Positions 11,701 to 25,305 of a stretch of DNA of 64,000 bases are shown in pieces. Under the pieces are notes generated by a model. The model saw only the letters and a program-made list of their open reading frames with translations, was not told the DNA's origin and did not search any database. Origin of the DNA: Aptenodytes patagonicus (Eukaryota; Chordata; Aves; Sphenisciformes; Spheniscidae). Made by a program: the position numbers and the translations under genes. Positions within the stretch are counted from its first letter, which is position 1. Each line of letters begins with the position of its first letter. The stretch covers positions 37,810,854 to 37,874,853 of the forward strand of contig NC_134953.1 in the NCBI RefSeq assembly GCF_965638725.1, read 5' to 3'.

Positions 11701-14391
11701 ACTTAAAAGTTGATGGAAGTTCTGCTTGGGATAACTTCCTCTGAAGAGTATGCAAGAACACTTGTAAAATGATCGTATTAAGGAAGTCTGTTGAAATTGT
11801 CACAGCTCGAGGAGTGACGTACCTGTTTCCCGTGCAAGTGAAGACCTTCGACCCAGTATATTCTGGCAAAGATGTAATTGCTCAAGCACGAACTGGAACA
11901 GGGAAAACATTCTCTTTTGCTATTCCTTTAATTGAAAAGCTTCAGGGAGACTCACAGGAAAGAAGAAGAGGCCGTTCACCAAAGGTAACCATGCTTAGTT
12001 AGAATGCTGATTTTGCTTTGTCTTATGTCAGAATGATTCAGAGTTTTAGCCCACTGGAAAAGTTGTTCAAGTTTGTGCAGGGATAAGCTAACCCTCATTA
12101 AAGATTCTTTGAAAGTTGTGTTTGTTGGGCTTTGCATCCTGTGCTGCCTCATACCCTCTGATCAAGAGTAAAGAGCAAAATAGCTCTATCCACTTGTCAA
12201 TTCCTTTTTCTGCTTACAGGGAGACTGAAACTACACATGTTCAACATGTTCCTATTTAATTTTGTTCAGTCACCTTACCTGTTCAGGTCCATTGGTTACT
12301 GGATGCTTGTTTTTCTCCCAAATTAGTAACGCATTAGTGACTTTCTGATTGATAAAAGCTGTCTACTTAAATGTGTCTAAACATGAAAATAGTGGGAGGT
12401 TTTAAAAATAGACTTAGTTTTCACTAGGACCACCACCACCAGATATTGAAGCTTCTGCTCCAGAGAACGCAGATTCGTTATGAGCTGTCTGCATTCTGCT
12501 AGGGAATACCACTTACATTTTTTTACCAAATTCTTATGATGTCCTCCAAAACTAGATAGGCCAAAGCTTACCATGTCCCCATTAATAGTGGAATTTTTTT
12601 TTGTCAGTTTATTTCATCTTGTCACCCATCTCATAGATTACCTGAAACTCATTCCAAAACTAGTACTAGCTGTTTTATTTGCATCTGCCCATCATGCTGG
12701 CTGGCTGACTGAGAATGCTGACTCTAGATTTGGCACAGTCTTGCGGAGAAGGGAAAGCTTACTCTGAGGGACTCACAAGTCTTAAAATAAAAAAGATTTC
12801 AGGCCTCAGTCTACCATAGTACACTACTACTTTCTTTTTTTGTAACGTGTTTCAATGTTGAAAGAAGTAACAGGATAAGGATTTTAAGGTTCCTTTTGTC
12901 AAGCCACTGATGCCAGGTTTGAGACCAGTACTGCAATCACACATTGAACTAAATTAGTTAAAACTCCTAGCTAGTAGCTTGTCCATCACCTGCTGTGAAG
13001 CCTGTATATTGGAAGAGAGGATGGTTCCTTGGTTGCTTCTGTGGGGGTATCAGCACAGGCTCCAGAACCATGCTGAACACCAGCTTTGCAGACTGAACGT
13101 ATGTTTCCCTGAGTCACAGGGAAGCTGAGAGACAGTTGATAGCTCTTTCTTACACCTTCTCGCAGGAGTGTGAAGCATTACCGAGCATGTGTAAAAACCT
13201 TTTATTACCCAAATCCTTCAGTCTTGTACTCAAACAGCGTATGTGCATGTAGAAGAAAACTTGTAGCTGATCTGTTCAAGAGTGAAAGTTAAATAAGATT
13301 TAAGTACCTCCTGTGTATCCGATTTAAAAAGAAGTTAGCCTGTCCTGTGCTGAAGGAGATTAGTTATGTTACAAGAGACTTAAGCAGTGTGTTTCTCTAA
13401 TCTTTACTTAAATAACTATTTAAACCAGATTTTTTTTTTTAAATTATGTAAACGGTCAGACCTAAACTAATGATTAAAAGTCTAGTGGTTTCTTGGCAGA
13501 AGCCATGCTAAGAGAACATCTGTTTGTCTTTCTTCTGTCTAGGTACTAGTTCTTTGTCCGACGAGAGAGCTGGCAAACCAGGTTGCCAAAGATTTCAAGG
13601 ACATCACAAGAAAGCTAACAGTAGCTTGTTTTTATGGAGGAACTCCATATAATGGACAAAGTAAGTGACACTTATCACTAATAATTGAAATGTCGATTGA
13701 CTGACATGTTTGAGAAATGCAGTTGGGTCCTTCCAAACACACACTTTTAACTCAAGAACTGGAGAGTATTCATGGGGAATTCAGTAGCTCAGAATATATC
13801 TTCTCATGGTGCGAAATAACTGTAGGTCTCGGTTATATTCTTGGTGTTCCTTGTCTACTCATGTACTTTAAAGTGAAAGAGATTATACTGCATCTATACA
13901 GAGTATTTGGGTTTAGGTTCTTGTAAACATTTCTATTTTCTTTAAAAAATGTTTAGTCTTAGAGCTGTGAGTGGGTGTGGGATTTTTTGTGTGATATGGG
14001 ATATCTAGAGGGTTTGTAAAGTGTAGAAGAACTTCTTTATTGTGACAGCATAATTTACTGCCTTGATGGTTGTAAACAAGGCAAATGAGAGCAGGAATGA
14101 GATTAGGCTCTTTCGTCATAATATATCTTGAGACATTAGGGATGAATTTTTTTTTTCCTGCACAACTTCAGGAAGGAGGTGATTTCAGTAATTGGGATAG
14201 TCAAATATATAAAGGGGGTTTTTAAGTTTCCAATTAAGGTAGACAATTTGGGAAGAGCTAAGTATTTCCAAAGCGTGTTAAAAGAAGCTCTTGGTTTGCC
14301 ACTTTATTTAAATCACGGGGAGAGAGAAGGGAGATGGGAAATCTTTTTTCCTTCAGGAAGAGCAGTAGAACTTACATCTTACCAGTTTCCA

Positions 14392-14423
<32 letters not shown>

Positions 14424-17400
14424 GTTTTCTCCTCCTGGTCATCATTTGTTCTCACTTACATTTGTAAGGAGAGTACTTATAAATGGTTTAAGAAGCTGTG
14501 TCATTATTACTTAGCTACCATGTGTTTCTAATGTAGAGAACGCTCCCTAGTTCACTGCTAACTCCTCTTCTGCTCTTTCCTGTTCATCAGTTGATCTCAT
14601 GAGAAGCGGCATTGACATTTTGGTTGGGACACCTGGTCGAATCAAAGACCATCTTCAGAATGGCAAGCTGGACCTTACCAAGGTGAAACATGTTGTACTT
14701 GATGAAGTTGACCAGATGCTGGACATGGGATTTGCTGAGCAAGTGGAAGACATTTTACGAGTTGCATACAAGAAGGGTAATCTCAATATTTAAACAAATA
14801 GTAGGAAACATCAGTAATAATTTAGTCTGCTAAAATTCAGGTATATTTTTCTGAAAGTTGCAAGGTAGCTTTGTTTAGAAATGACTGAATAGTATATATT
14901 GTAGGAAATGTACTGTGAACGCAGTACATGAGGAAGTGTTGTGAAAGTGGGAATCATTCACAGAACCTTTGCAAAGCTTAAAATCTGGTACCTAGGGATC
15001 TGTAAATAACTTTTTGACACCTATCTATAAGTTGTACTTGGGCTTCTTCCAGTTAAAAAGAATTAGAAGCTTTTTACCCTTTTCACCACTTGAAAATAGA
15101 CTGGATTTTTGGTCATAGTAACTTTTTTCTTAGTCTTGAAAATATTTAGACTTTAGTCTAGAGTATTTTTTTCTCCAGATGTTGGTAATGCATAAATTTA
15201 AAAAGCAGAATTGCCTTCTTTATTTTATATACTGATATTTGACCTCATATTTTTAATAACCCGTATAATCAACTTGTATACATCTGTAAGATGGAACATA
15301 TGAAGTTTGTGAAACGTTGTGTTTTAAGATTCTGAAGACAATCCCCAGACGCTACTGTTTTCTGCAACTTGCCCACATTGGGTGTATGATGTGGCTAAGA
15401 AATACATGAAGTCTAGATACGAACAGATTGACCTTATTGGAAAAAGAACTCAAAAAGCTGCTACAACAGTAGAAGTGAGTAATCTATCTAATGTGGAATG
15501 TTTTGGGGCCTTTTCCCTTTTCCTTTATGCTACAAATGGTCATCCCATCCTAGGGTACATTATCAGAATGATGTTGAAAGTTGTTTTGAGAATTATTTTT
15601 TGAAGCATAAGGCACATTACAGCTAGTCAAACTGTTTCTAGCTTTAGGATCTGTCTCTTCTCACAGCATCCGGTAACCATATAGACATCTTGGGTAGAGT
15701 GAGGATTCAGTTATCAGTTTTTTGGTTTTCAGAGAAAAGCAGTATCTGAATTTTTCCAAGTTGGAAGCAAAAGGCACGCATTAACATCAGCCTGGCTCTT
15801 TTAGATCACCATGGACATCACAGTCAAATTCTGCTATTCTGCATACAGGAGACTTTTTCAAACTTCCTGTGGTATCTCACCTCACTAGGCCTTTGCTTGC
15901 TATGCAGTAAATACCATAGCAAGGAATACAATACATATATGCTAGAAGCCTGAATTATCTTTATTTGGTAAAATAAGATATTGTTTCTGCTTAAGTACTG
16001 CTTAGCAGTTACTTTGACAGAGCAGTTGGACAGTTATGATACATCATAATTGTATCAGTGGGATTGAAAGAATGTTAATCTTGTGCTTGAAAAAAGCTTT
16101 TAACACGCTATATTTATTTGTTTCACTTTATGTTACACAAAGCTTTAGTTGATAGAACTGTGACAAAATCTTGCACTCCTAACTGTCCTCCAGAGAAATG
16201 GTATAACATCTCCTGTTTTCTTTCCTTGCTTTAAAAAAGTGATTTGTAGACTGTCATCTTTTTTTCCTCTTACCGTAATTATTTTGCTTAATGTTAGACT
16301 AATTGTGGTGGACATAAGAGCCTTATGGATTTTGCATATGCCAGGAACGTGAGTTAGCATATTTTGCCCATCAGGAAACTGTATAACTCTTTAGTATTTC
16401 TGGATTTTACAGTTTCAAAAAGAATCTTTGTGTTTTTATCTAAGCTAAACACTGGAATTCTTTTCCATAGCATTTGGCAATAGAGTGTCACTGGTCTCAG
16501 AGAGCTGCGGTTATTGGAGATGTCATTCAGGTCTACAGTGGCAGCCACGGGAGGACCATCGTCTTTTGTGAGACCAAAAAGGAGGCAAATGAACTGGCTC
16601 TGAATGCTTCAATCAAACAGGTATTTTATCATCTGATTAAGTAACAAAACCTGTCAGAGATGTATCAACCCTATGTTGATACCAGACCTATGCTGAATAA
16701 GTTTTAAAGAGAGACTTTCGAAGTGGATAAGGCAGGCTTTTGCAGGTGGTCAGATAGTTTCAAAACTGCCAAAGAGAACCTTTAAAAAAACCCAACAAAC
16801 TGGTTGAAAGTTTACAGCATTATAGTCTTCAGGACTAGGCTGCACTAACAGATACTGGGCTACAAAGGATTTTTTTTCTTAAAAGAAGAGTTCTCATTGA
16901 CATTAAATGAAGCAGCTGTGAATTAATTTTTCTGTCGAGAGGACTGTTGGATTAAAAAAATGGTGGTAGACTTAGAGAACTACTAGGATAACAGGTCATG
17001 GTACTGGAATAGCAGTTACTGAGCTGTGATGCTGACAGTAATTAGTGTTGTTGGGGGGAGCAGTTAGGGTTTAGGGCTGTAATACAACAGAGGCTATATT
17101 TGTATTTTCATTAAGAAGTTTATTAGCTGTTATGAAGAGTTTAAAGATGTATACACAGAAAGAATTCAATTAGCCATCTCTTGTGAATGACGTCTAGTGT
17201 ATTCCTGGGATTTGTGGTATGGCACTCTCTAGCACTGGTGGAAAATAACTCGTTGATGTAGTGGTGCAATGTTTATGATGTGTAGCAACACTGGCACTGC
17301 ATGCTCAGTTTTGGTGGTGGTATCACAGCAACTACTTTTTCTGTATGTGTTTTCATTGAGGAGATGGGTTAAGTTATGTCTAGAAAGCAGTATAGCATTA

Positions 17401-20400
17401 TGTTCCTAGGGAAAGGAGAAGCTTTTTCATCTGCCACAACTGTGTTCAGGAGTGTTTCTCCCACACTCCTAGATGACCTCAGTAACAGCTAAACCTGAGC
17501 GTGGAGCCTTATCCTACGTTACTGGTGGTGTTAGTGATATCAAATCTTGCATAGGCAATGCAGAACTCTGATCTTGGCAGGTAAGAGAAGGAAATAACTT
17601 GGATGTTTCTGTTTTAGCATATTAATACTCGCTAACAGAATATATGCCTATTCCATTTACCAGCTGACATTAATCCAAAACTGTCTGAAAAGAGAGGTCT
17701 GTGCTGACCCTAGCATTGTGTTAGTATTTTTTTCAAATCATGCTCTGTTTACATGTGGAAAACATGCTAGCCATCTACAGGCAAGCTGTGAAACGTGGAG
17801 GAAAAAACAATGTTTGTATGTTTGGTCTTCATACTTGTTATTGCTGTGATACAGAAGGACTTTCAGAATGTTCGGATTAGAACAAAATTATCTTTGAAGC
17901 TGTAGATATTTTTTTTTAGAACCACTTATATTTTAATCCTGTAATTGGTAGTGGGGGAAATTAATATATTAAGAGGGATTAAGAAGCAACACTATTTTGG
18001 GAAAGATGTCTAAATGAATACTGAGAAGGCCTGAGAAAATTGTTGACTATTTTGAAACAGCTAAGCCTTGCATAGATGGTGTGAATGGCAAGTTAGGGCA
18101 CAGCCGTTTTCATAGGTCACAGTAATTAGAGGTGGAGATGAGACACGTTGCGATAATGTTTTCCTGCCTTTGCTAAAGGTCTTTGATGTATATGAATAAG
18201 AAGTACTGAGTAAATACTGTAAGACACCTAAAATATAAACTCTGGTAATTCAGTTCTTCTGTATCTTGCCATACAGTATCTATCAAATACCAAGATATTG
18301 TACCTAAAACTGACCATAAAGTGGAGTACTGTCTTGGATTTTGGTACAGTCCTATAATAATACTGTTTTTCAGGATTGCCAGTCGTTGCATGGTGACATT
18401 CCTCAGAAGCAAAGAGAGATCACACTGAAAGGTTTTAGAAATGGTACATTTAAAGTTCTGGTTGCAACCAACGTAGCTGCCCGTGGTTTAGATATCCCTG
18501 AAGTTGACCTGGTTGTACAAAGTTCACCACCAAAGGTAGGAGATGGTTATGTTGGGTGTCTTGTAATAATTTGTAGTCTCGTTTTCAAGTAGTATATGCT
18601 ATCAGGTGATGGTGTTTACCACACAGAGTTTATCAGCATTGCATTTAAGGGTAAGAAATGTCCATATATATAGAAGTAGTTTCTTAGAGGATTTTTTCAG
18701 AGAGCGTCAGTCCCTAGTATGTTTAAAGATGGTCTCCTTAAAATGCCTTCTTTTAAAGCTGTTCAAAGCCTCTCCCTTCAAGGCCATGTATGGTGATTGC
18801 AAGTCTGGAAGCAGTGGGAATTAAAGAAAGGCTGTTTGTCTTGCAAGAACGATTTACTAAGTAGGGGCATATATGAGGAGGGGACCCCAACAGTGAGAAT
18901 ATTGTCTGAAGTTAAGAGGGTTTCAAAGAAACAAGATCATTTTTCAGTGAATTTGCTATTAGTATCTCACTAACCATGCTCACATTGATGTGCAGGAGGG
19001 TGAGTGGGATTGTTACATATACACACTCAAAATGTTTTCTCATATTCCCTGTGGTGATGCCAAAACAAGACTTAGTTGATCCATGCTCATGGTTCTGGCT
19101 TTTGAACCGTGATTTTTAGAGGGTTATGGAAAAGCTTATTCGTTTGACTTTAGTGAAACAATGTTTTTTAATTTAATTCTCTGATGCAGTTACTGTGTAT
19201 TGTTCAGGCTTAACTGTAATAGCTTGTACTAAGTTACGTGACTGCAATGAATTGATTAAATTACCATAAATTAGATATGTCATAAGGCTATTTATTTTGA
19301 AGGATGTGGAGTCCTATATTCATCGTTCTGGACGCACAGGTCGAGCTGGACGGACTGGGATCTGTATCTGTTTTTATCAGCGAAAGGAAGAACATCAGTT
19401 AAGATACGTGGAACAAAAAGCGGTAAAGTATAGTTTTCTTCTAATCACGAGCACTCAAATGTAATGTGTTAGAGTAGCATGTAGAATCTTCATGTTTTGT
19501 TCAATAGTTCAATTACAGGATATAGCTTATATATCTGGTGCTTTAGCACCCAGCTGAGGTTCAGTTACCTTGCAGAGTTTGGGTGCACTGTCAGTTACTG
19601 TGGAGCAGGGAGTGTGCTGCAGATACACCATGCTTTTTCAGCAATTGACAGTAAGATTGTACCTGTGGAAATGAGAAAAAGCTAGCAGGCTTTCAGTTTA
19701 GTGTTCACCCTGGCGTATCGTCTGATTGGTGATTTGCGTATGTGTAGCTTTACTGAGAGCCGTTACTTCCATTTTTGCACTTTATGCACTGTTCCATATG
19801 GTGGTTTTCTCACCAATTAAGTATTCAGTTGGGATGGGATGGTTTAGTCTCAGAACGTAAAAAAACTTACATTTAGAAAGGCTGTGTAAGTTGTACTTAA
19901 ATCCAAGTAAATCAGACTAAAATTAATAATTTAGAATTTGTAGGACTTTTTTTTTTCCCCTGGAATCCGCCAAAATGTTCTCTATTTATTTCAGTTTAAG
20001 GTCACTGGATCATTTAAACTGACCTGGTACATAAAAGGCTTTTAACTGTTACCCATTTCCCTGTAAGCTTAACCTTGTAATTTTCACTAGCAGAAGTTGG
20101 GAGTGAAAAGAAAAAGAAAAATGATAGATTTAAATGCTTGTTTCATTGGAGTCCAATACTGTTTCTTTAGAACTGAATTATTTATGGTCTGCAACTTTCA
20201 TCTGTATTTTGCTTTTTAAATTTCAGGGCATTACATTCAAGCGTGTTGGTGTTCCTACTGCGACAGATATCATAAAGGCTTCCAGCAAAGATGCCATCAG
20301 GTGTGTTTGGTGACTCAAGCCCTGTTGTATCTTCCTGTCTTCCTAGTTCAGAAGGGCTGTTTGGATTGCTCTTTGCTGTCTCTCTGAACTGATCACTATT

Positions 20401-23400
20401 AAAGTCTTGGGCTGCTGTTTTTCTTCTATTCCAGAGCCTAGTAAATACTAGTGTATAATTTTTTTTTTTCTTTAATTACTCAGGTGTCTGGATTCTGTTC
20501 CTCAAACTGCTATCGAATATTTCAAAGAATCTGCTCAGTTCCTAATACAAGAAAAGGGACCAGTTAATGCTCTGGCTGCAGCTCTAGCCCATATTTCAGG
20601 CGCTACTTCCATTGAACAGCGCTCCCTGCTGAACTCAGATGCGGTAAGGGTGTATGGCTTAACGTTTGTCTTGAATCTGAAAAAAACCCAACAGACCTCT
20701 GTGTTGTTTAAATAGAGAATTATTTGTCTCCTTATGATTTTGTTTGTGGGAACTGTACTTAAGCCACTAGGAACTACTGATTTGGTTAAAAGCAAGAATA
20801 TAGTGGCTATAAATATACTTGCTCCCCCATAACAGTATCCACTTGAAAACCAAGTTTTCTAAACTGTAAGTTAGCAGGTTTCTCATGTCTGATAGATGTG
20901 CTGAAGCTTATTCCTCTGACTGAATGGAGCATGTCCCATTTCTTACTCTTTAGGGATTTGTTACAATGATACTACGCTGCTCTGAAGAAATAAACAATAT
21001 GAGCTATGCTTGGCGAAGACTGCGAGAACTGTTGGGTGATGATGTTGATAGGAAGGTGAACAGAATGTGTTTCCTCAAGGGAAAAATGGTAAGCTTTTTT
21101 TGTATCTTTGCTCCTGAGCTCTTCTGGCTGTAGCCTTTTCTCAGCAGTTGTCAGGGGAGATATTTGGTCTTTTTCCCTGTTCCAGGCTCTGTTGATAAGC
21201 ACGTGACTGGTAGAAGGATGGGCCTCAATCTGTTTTATTAGGGCTTAAGCATCTCAGGGGCTTAGGGCTCTACTCCACTGACATGCTAAGGAGGTAATAT
21301 AATGCAGTATATAGCATGGCTATAGGGATAGCAGAACAGGTAAAAGGTACGAACGGTACTAACTGTGCCTTAGTGACAAAACATAGAACAGGATTTCTTA
21401 GGACAGTCAGTTCTGATAGTGCATGTTCGTCATATTTCTGGTACCTGAAACTGAAAGATCAGAAAGTTACTTTTTGGGTTGCATACTTAACAATGTTGCA
21501 ACAACTGTAGCAAAGCTCACTGAGAGACAGTTATTTTAAACAAAGTGATTCCTCTCACTCTTCTTGTCTCAGAATTTGTATGCATTTTCACAAACATGAA
21601 AATATGTGATCAAATAGTATGTCCAGGATTATTTGTGGTGACACAGAGGACAAGGAATGCTTATGTCCTGCTTTTGCGAGTTGTTAGGCATTATTGCTGA
21701 TTTGCTTCATCTTTGTATTTTTCTGGGTATATTTCTTGTTTCTCAACATACCCTGATCAATAAAACAGAACAGAGAGGTGCTTTGATCTTGATGACTTAA
21801 TTTGCATGCTGTCAACACATGCCATTCTCTTATCCCTTCTTCTGCTGGTATATTTCCGGTGCTTTCACACACCTACATTTCCATGCATACTTCATATCCA
21901 TGTTGAAGTTTCCATCACAGACACCATATACCACGTGTTACAGAGAATGATTCAGTTTGTGTTTCCCTGTTTTTGTGTGGTTTAAGGTGGTGTGGGATGG
22001 GGAGAACAGCAGACAAACTAAAAAGACCCCAAAACTGAAGACGACTTGAGAGGACAGTTCAGAGGCAGCCGTTGAATGAGGTTTTATGTAGAGATTTGGA
22101 AAAGAAGCATTAAGATTGGTATGAGTGCAGGTGGAACAGGTGCCTTTTGGAAGTACCAAAAGGAGAGACATGTAAAAATGGCAGGTGTTGATGGCACCTA
22201 GTTTAGCAGATCATCAAAATCACAGCACATCTATATGCTAATACTGAGGATACCCAGACTTGGTACACTAGAAAGCCTAAAACAAGGGACAACCTACACT
22301 TGAGTAACAGTTTAAAGATTTTTTTTTTTTTTAAATTTTTTAATAAAAACAATTCTTGTCTTAGGTGCTGTGTGTATTCCCTTCTACATTCTATCTTTGT
22401 GTAAAAGTTAACCTTCATGTCTTGCTGTATGAATTTCACACGTAGTTCACAAGGTTTCTTGGCCAGACACTTCTGATTTTAAATTTGACTTGAGGACACT
22501 TCTTTATGTCAGTGAACTATTTTTGCTATTTCCATCTCTGAAATTTTTTTCTTAATGCGTCCTTCACGCATGATATTTGATACTGCGCTAATTGGTAAGA
22601 TTTGTTTTATTGTCCTTGTTTTATTGTCTCTCTATTCACAGCATTGTTCTGTATTTGATGTGCAAAACACTATGGATGGTTTTTCCTACATCAGATTAGT
22701 AATTCTCAATATCCAGATTGTTCATTCAGACAAAGAATAGTATTTTAACATGCAAATTAGGTATTGTACTTAATCATTCAAGTAGTTTAACTTCAGATTT
22801 TTTGTCTGAACCTAAATATTCAGTTTACTGGATGTATACATTTCTTAGTATAGATTAAAACTTCTGATTTGAAAGAATTTACAAAATGAGTAATGCAGAA
22901 GCCAATAGACCACAGTTTAGAGAGTTATAAGCTTATTGTTAAAGAGCAAGAAAATGTGAATTGTAAGTACTGGCTATGCAGAGGAAAGAAAATTGTGTGT
23001 ATCTAAGGAAAACATTAAGGAAGTGCAAATACTGGTGTTTTGAGAAATATTGATTCTCTCAACGTTCAAAGATTTTGAAGTATCTGAAGTCTCTATTAAA
23101 ACACTTTGAAATGTAAAACTTTGTTCTAGTACATAGATTTGTAGGCTCTTTTTTTTTTTTTTTTTTAGTTGCAGTCAATTAAAAGGCTAGACTTGTATCC
23201 ATTAAAATTATTCTCTCTTTTTAGGGTGTGTGCTTTGATGTTCCTGCAGCAGACCAAAAGGAAATAGAGGTAGGTTCATTGAAATTTCTGGTTACAGCAA
23301 ACTGTAAATAAAACTGGCTGGACTGGGTTAGGCAGAAAACATTATGTAGCCTGTATCCTGCCTTTTCTGGTGGCAAAAGGGATGGCTTCGAAGGAACTGA

Positions 23401-24323
23401 AGAACAGAACAAGCATACAGTGTTCCTTTCCGAAAGTATTCCCCTGTCTCCAAAGGTCTGTAGCTTGAGACTTTTGCACTGAGAATGGTGGTGTGAACAA
23501 TCCACCCCTTGTTACTGCTGCTGGATTAATCTTTGTAGGCAACGAGTCTTGTTATACTATAAAATCCTTTTTTTTCCATTCCCCCTCCTTGCTTCTTTTT
23601 ATCCAGAATTCCCTCCACAGAAAAGTGAATTCCAGGTTTTTGCTTGGTAGAATTAGTATTCCCATGCCAAATTTCCCTAGACTTCCAATCTTTCCTTCAG
23701 GTATTCCTCCCTTAGTGCACCTCCATACCCTCATGCCCTGGCATTAATTCACTCCTAAAACAATGTTTGGTTCTGGATTAGAGGGGAATTGAGGGGAGGG
23801 TGTGGATTTGTGATCAGTAATAATTATAGTGCTATTCTTAATAAATGAAAGGTGGGGAAAGAGTTTACTGATGCTGCTGCTCTGTAAAGCTCTAAGGTGG
23901 GTTTCAGTTCTGTTCTGTAGTATCTGAGGTGTACTCAGACAGCTGTAGCTCTTAAGCTTAAAATTTTGAAACCAGTATTGACCACTTTAGGGGATTCAAG
24001 TTTCTAACTATATTAGCTCACAATTTTTCCTTTTCAATTGAGCAAATTTAGTAATTATGAAATACCCTGTGTATGCATTCCTAGAATTTAACTTAATATG
24101 TCTGACTTTATTTCAATAGGCAAGATGGGAAGATTCAAAACAATGGCGTTTGTGCGTGGCGACTGAATTACCTGAGTTAGTAGAATCACAACGAGGAGGA
24201 GGAGGTGGAGGAAATGGCCGAAGCTTCTCGAGCTCCAGGAATGGGCGGCGTGGTAGCTCTGGTAGAAACAGATTCAGAAGCAGAGGCCAGAAACGAAGTT
24301 TTGACAGAGCATTTGATCGTTAA
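8712..24323 (+). CDS. DDX50: DDX50 (Gu-beta), nucleolar DEVD-box RNA helicase
   Basis: ATP-dependent RNA helicase of the DDX21/DDX50 family, expected in the nucleolus in ribosome biogenesis. Exons: 8712-8816, 9418-9684, 10997-11072, 11806-11984, 13543-13660, 14591-14776, 15329-15474, 16471-16620, 18374-18535, 19303-19422, 20227-20300, 20484-20643, 20954-21088, 23225-23269, 24120-24323; 708 residues (human 737). Visible motifs: Lys/Ser/Asp-rich N-terminus (1-125), Walker A ARTGTGKT (177-184), PTRELA (215-220), TPGR (262-265), DEVD (286-289), SAT (322-324), [10 protein letters not shown] (440-449), [11 protein letters not shown] (470-480), a GUCT domain (about 545-660) and a Gly/Ser/Arg-rich tail ending [12 protein letters not shown]. 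Position after STOX1, the N-terminus, and [16 protein letters not shown] in GUCT favour DDX50 over its neighbour DDX21. The start is the first ATG in the CpG island and is in frame with exon 2. Confidence 0.92.
8999..9004 (+). promoter_or_regulatory. CACGTG E-box in DDX50 intron 1
   Basis: Canonical MYC/MAX or USF hexamer in CpG-rich DNA, 183 bp after the exon 1 donor. DDX21 has one in the same relative place. MYC control of nucleolar helicases is plausible from general knowledge; occupancy here is inferred. Confidence 0.35.
11186..11236 (+). repeat. Hairpin / inverted repeat in DDX50 intron 3
   Basis: Arms 11186-11207 and 11215-11236 are complementary over 22 positions, with one C-C mismatch and one possible G-U pair, around a 7-nt loop (ATGCTAC). 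The flanks stop pairing abruptly outside the arms. It could be a hairpin-forming RNA in the intron, the remains of a small inverted-repeat transposon, or chance. The stem is short for a typical miRNA precursor. Confidence 0.5.
14393..14421 (+). repeat. Poly(C) tract, 29 nt
   Basis: Uninterrupted run of 29 C in DDX50 intron 5, about 170 bp upstream of exon 6. The minus strand is a G29 run able to form G-quadruplexes, and the plus strand i-motifs. Homopolymers of this length are poorly sequenced, so the exact length is uncertain. Confidence 0.9.
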
Positions 24324-24656
24324 CTTCAATGATCCAGAAGTGGAAAAAAATGGGACTGCAGTATTTTATATTACATTAAAATAGGCTGTTCCTGTGTGTT
24401 TGTACCACTTGGAAAAAACTGTCATTCAGATTTTTTTTTTCTCAGTACTACTTTGGTCATCAACAAGATCCTGTTCACTTTAAAAAACACAAGAAAAATA
24501 AAACTTATTGTTTCCTTTCTTTCTTGTATTGCCATTTCAACTGTAAGACCTAAATCTTTATTCCAGAATATGGCTGTCGCATTCAAAACTGTAGCCTGGC
24601 TCACTGTATAATATATAGATCTTAACTGCTGGTCAAACCTGTACATTTTCCAAAAA

Positions 24657-24662
24657 AATAAA
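24657..24662 (+). terminator. DDX50: Polyadenylation signal of DDX50
   Basis: Canonical AATAAA 334 nt after the DDX50 stop codon and only about 250 bp before the DDX21 promoter repeats, so the two genes are tightly packed. Confidence 0.7.
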
Positions 24663-24916
24663 ATATTATTTTACAAGTTCATATCCTACGTTAGAAGGTT
24701 TTAAAAGTGTGTGTGTTGGGCAAAGGTAAGTAGCGTAGTTTGAGTATATACGCTTGGAGTATATTTTTTATGATATAGGAAGCATTTACATGCATTATTA
24801 GTATGGTAAGTATTGTTTTGCCGGTATAGGTAAGTGGGGTGCAGCAACCTGGTTACTGGAGTTTGAAGCCTGGCGGCAGGAGCCCCGTGAGGGGAGGAGG
24901 CGGCGGCGCGGGGTAA

Positions 24917-25006
24917 GCCGGCGGAAGGGACCGGCCGGGCAGCGCCGGCGGAAGGGGCGGGCCGAGCCGGGCCGGCGGAAGGGGCGGGCCGAGCCGGGCC
25001 GGCGGC
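24917..25006 (+). repeat. 27-bp GC-box minisatellite in the DDX21 promoter
   Basis: Tandem copies start at 24917 (degenerate), 24944, 24971 and 24998 (partial). The two central units are identical and each carries a GGGGCGGGCC Sp1/KLF-type GC box. The array ends 11 bp before the upstream ATG at 25018. Copy number probably varies between individuals. Confidence 0.8.
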
Positions 25007-25305
25007 GCAGCGGCTGTATGGGCGGCGTGTGGGGCCGCGCGGCGCGGCTCGGCTTACCCGCGGCCCGGGCGGCGACGGCGGCTCCGGTCAGCGATCGGCG
25101 GCGGCTGGGCTGGCTGTCCGGCGCCGGGAAGGGCCCGCTGCTGCTGCTGGCGGCGGCGCTGCCCCGCGGCCCGGTCCGCCCGCCGGCCGCCCTCAGCGCC
25201 GCGCCTCACTTCCTGCGTGCCGGGGCGGGGCGCGTGTCCTGGGGCTGCCGCTGCGAGACGGGCAGCAGCGCCGCCGCGTACCTGTCCGGGGAGCAGCCGG
25301 CAGTC

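Noticed and set aside
14179-14531. Proline-rich open frames in DDX50 intron 5
   Set aside because: They are created by the poly(C) tract and surrounding intron; no splice sites link them to DDX50.
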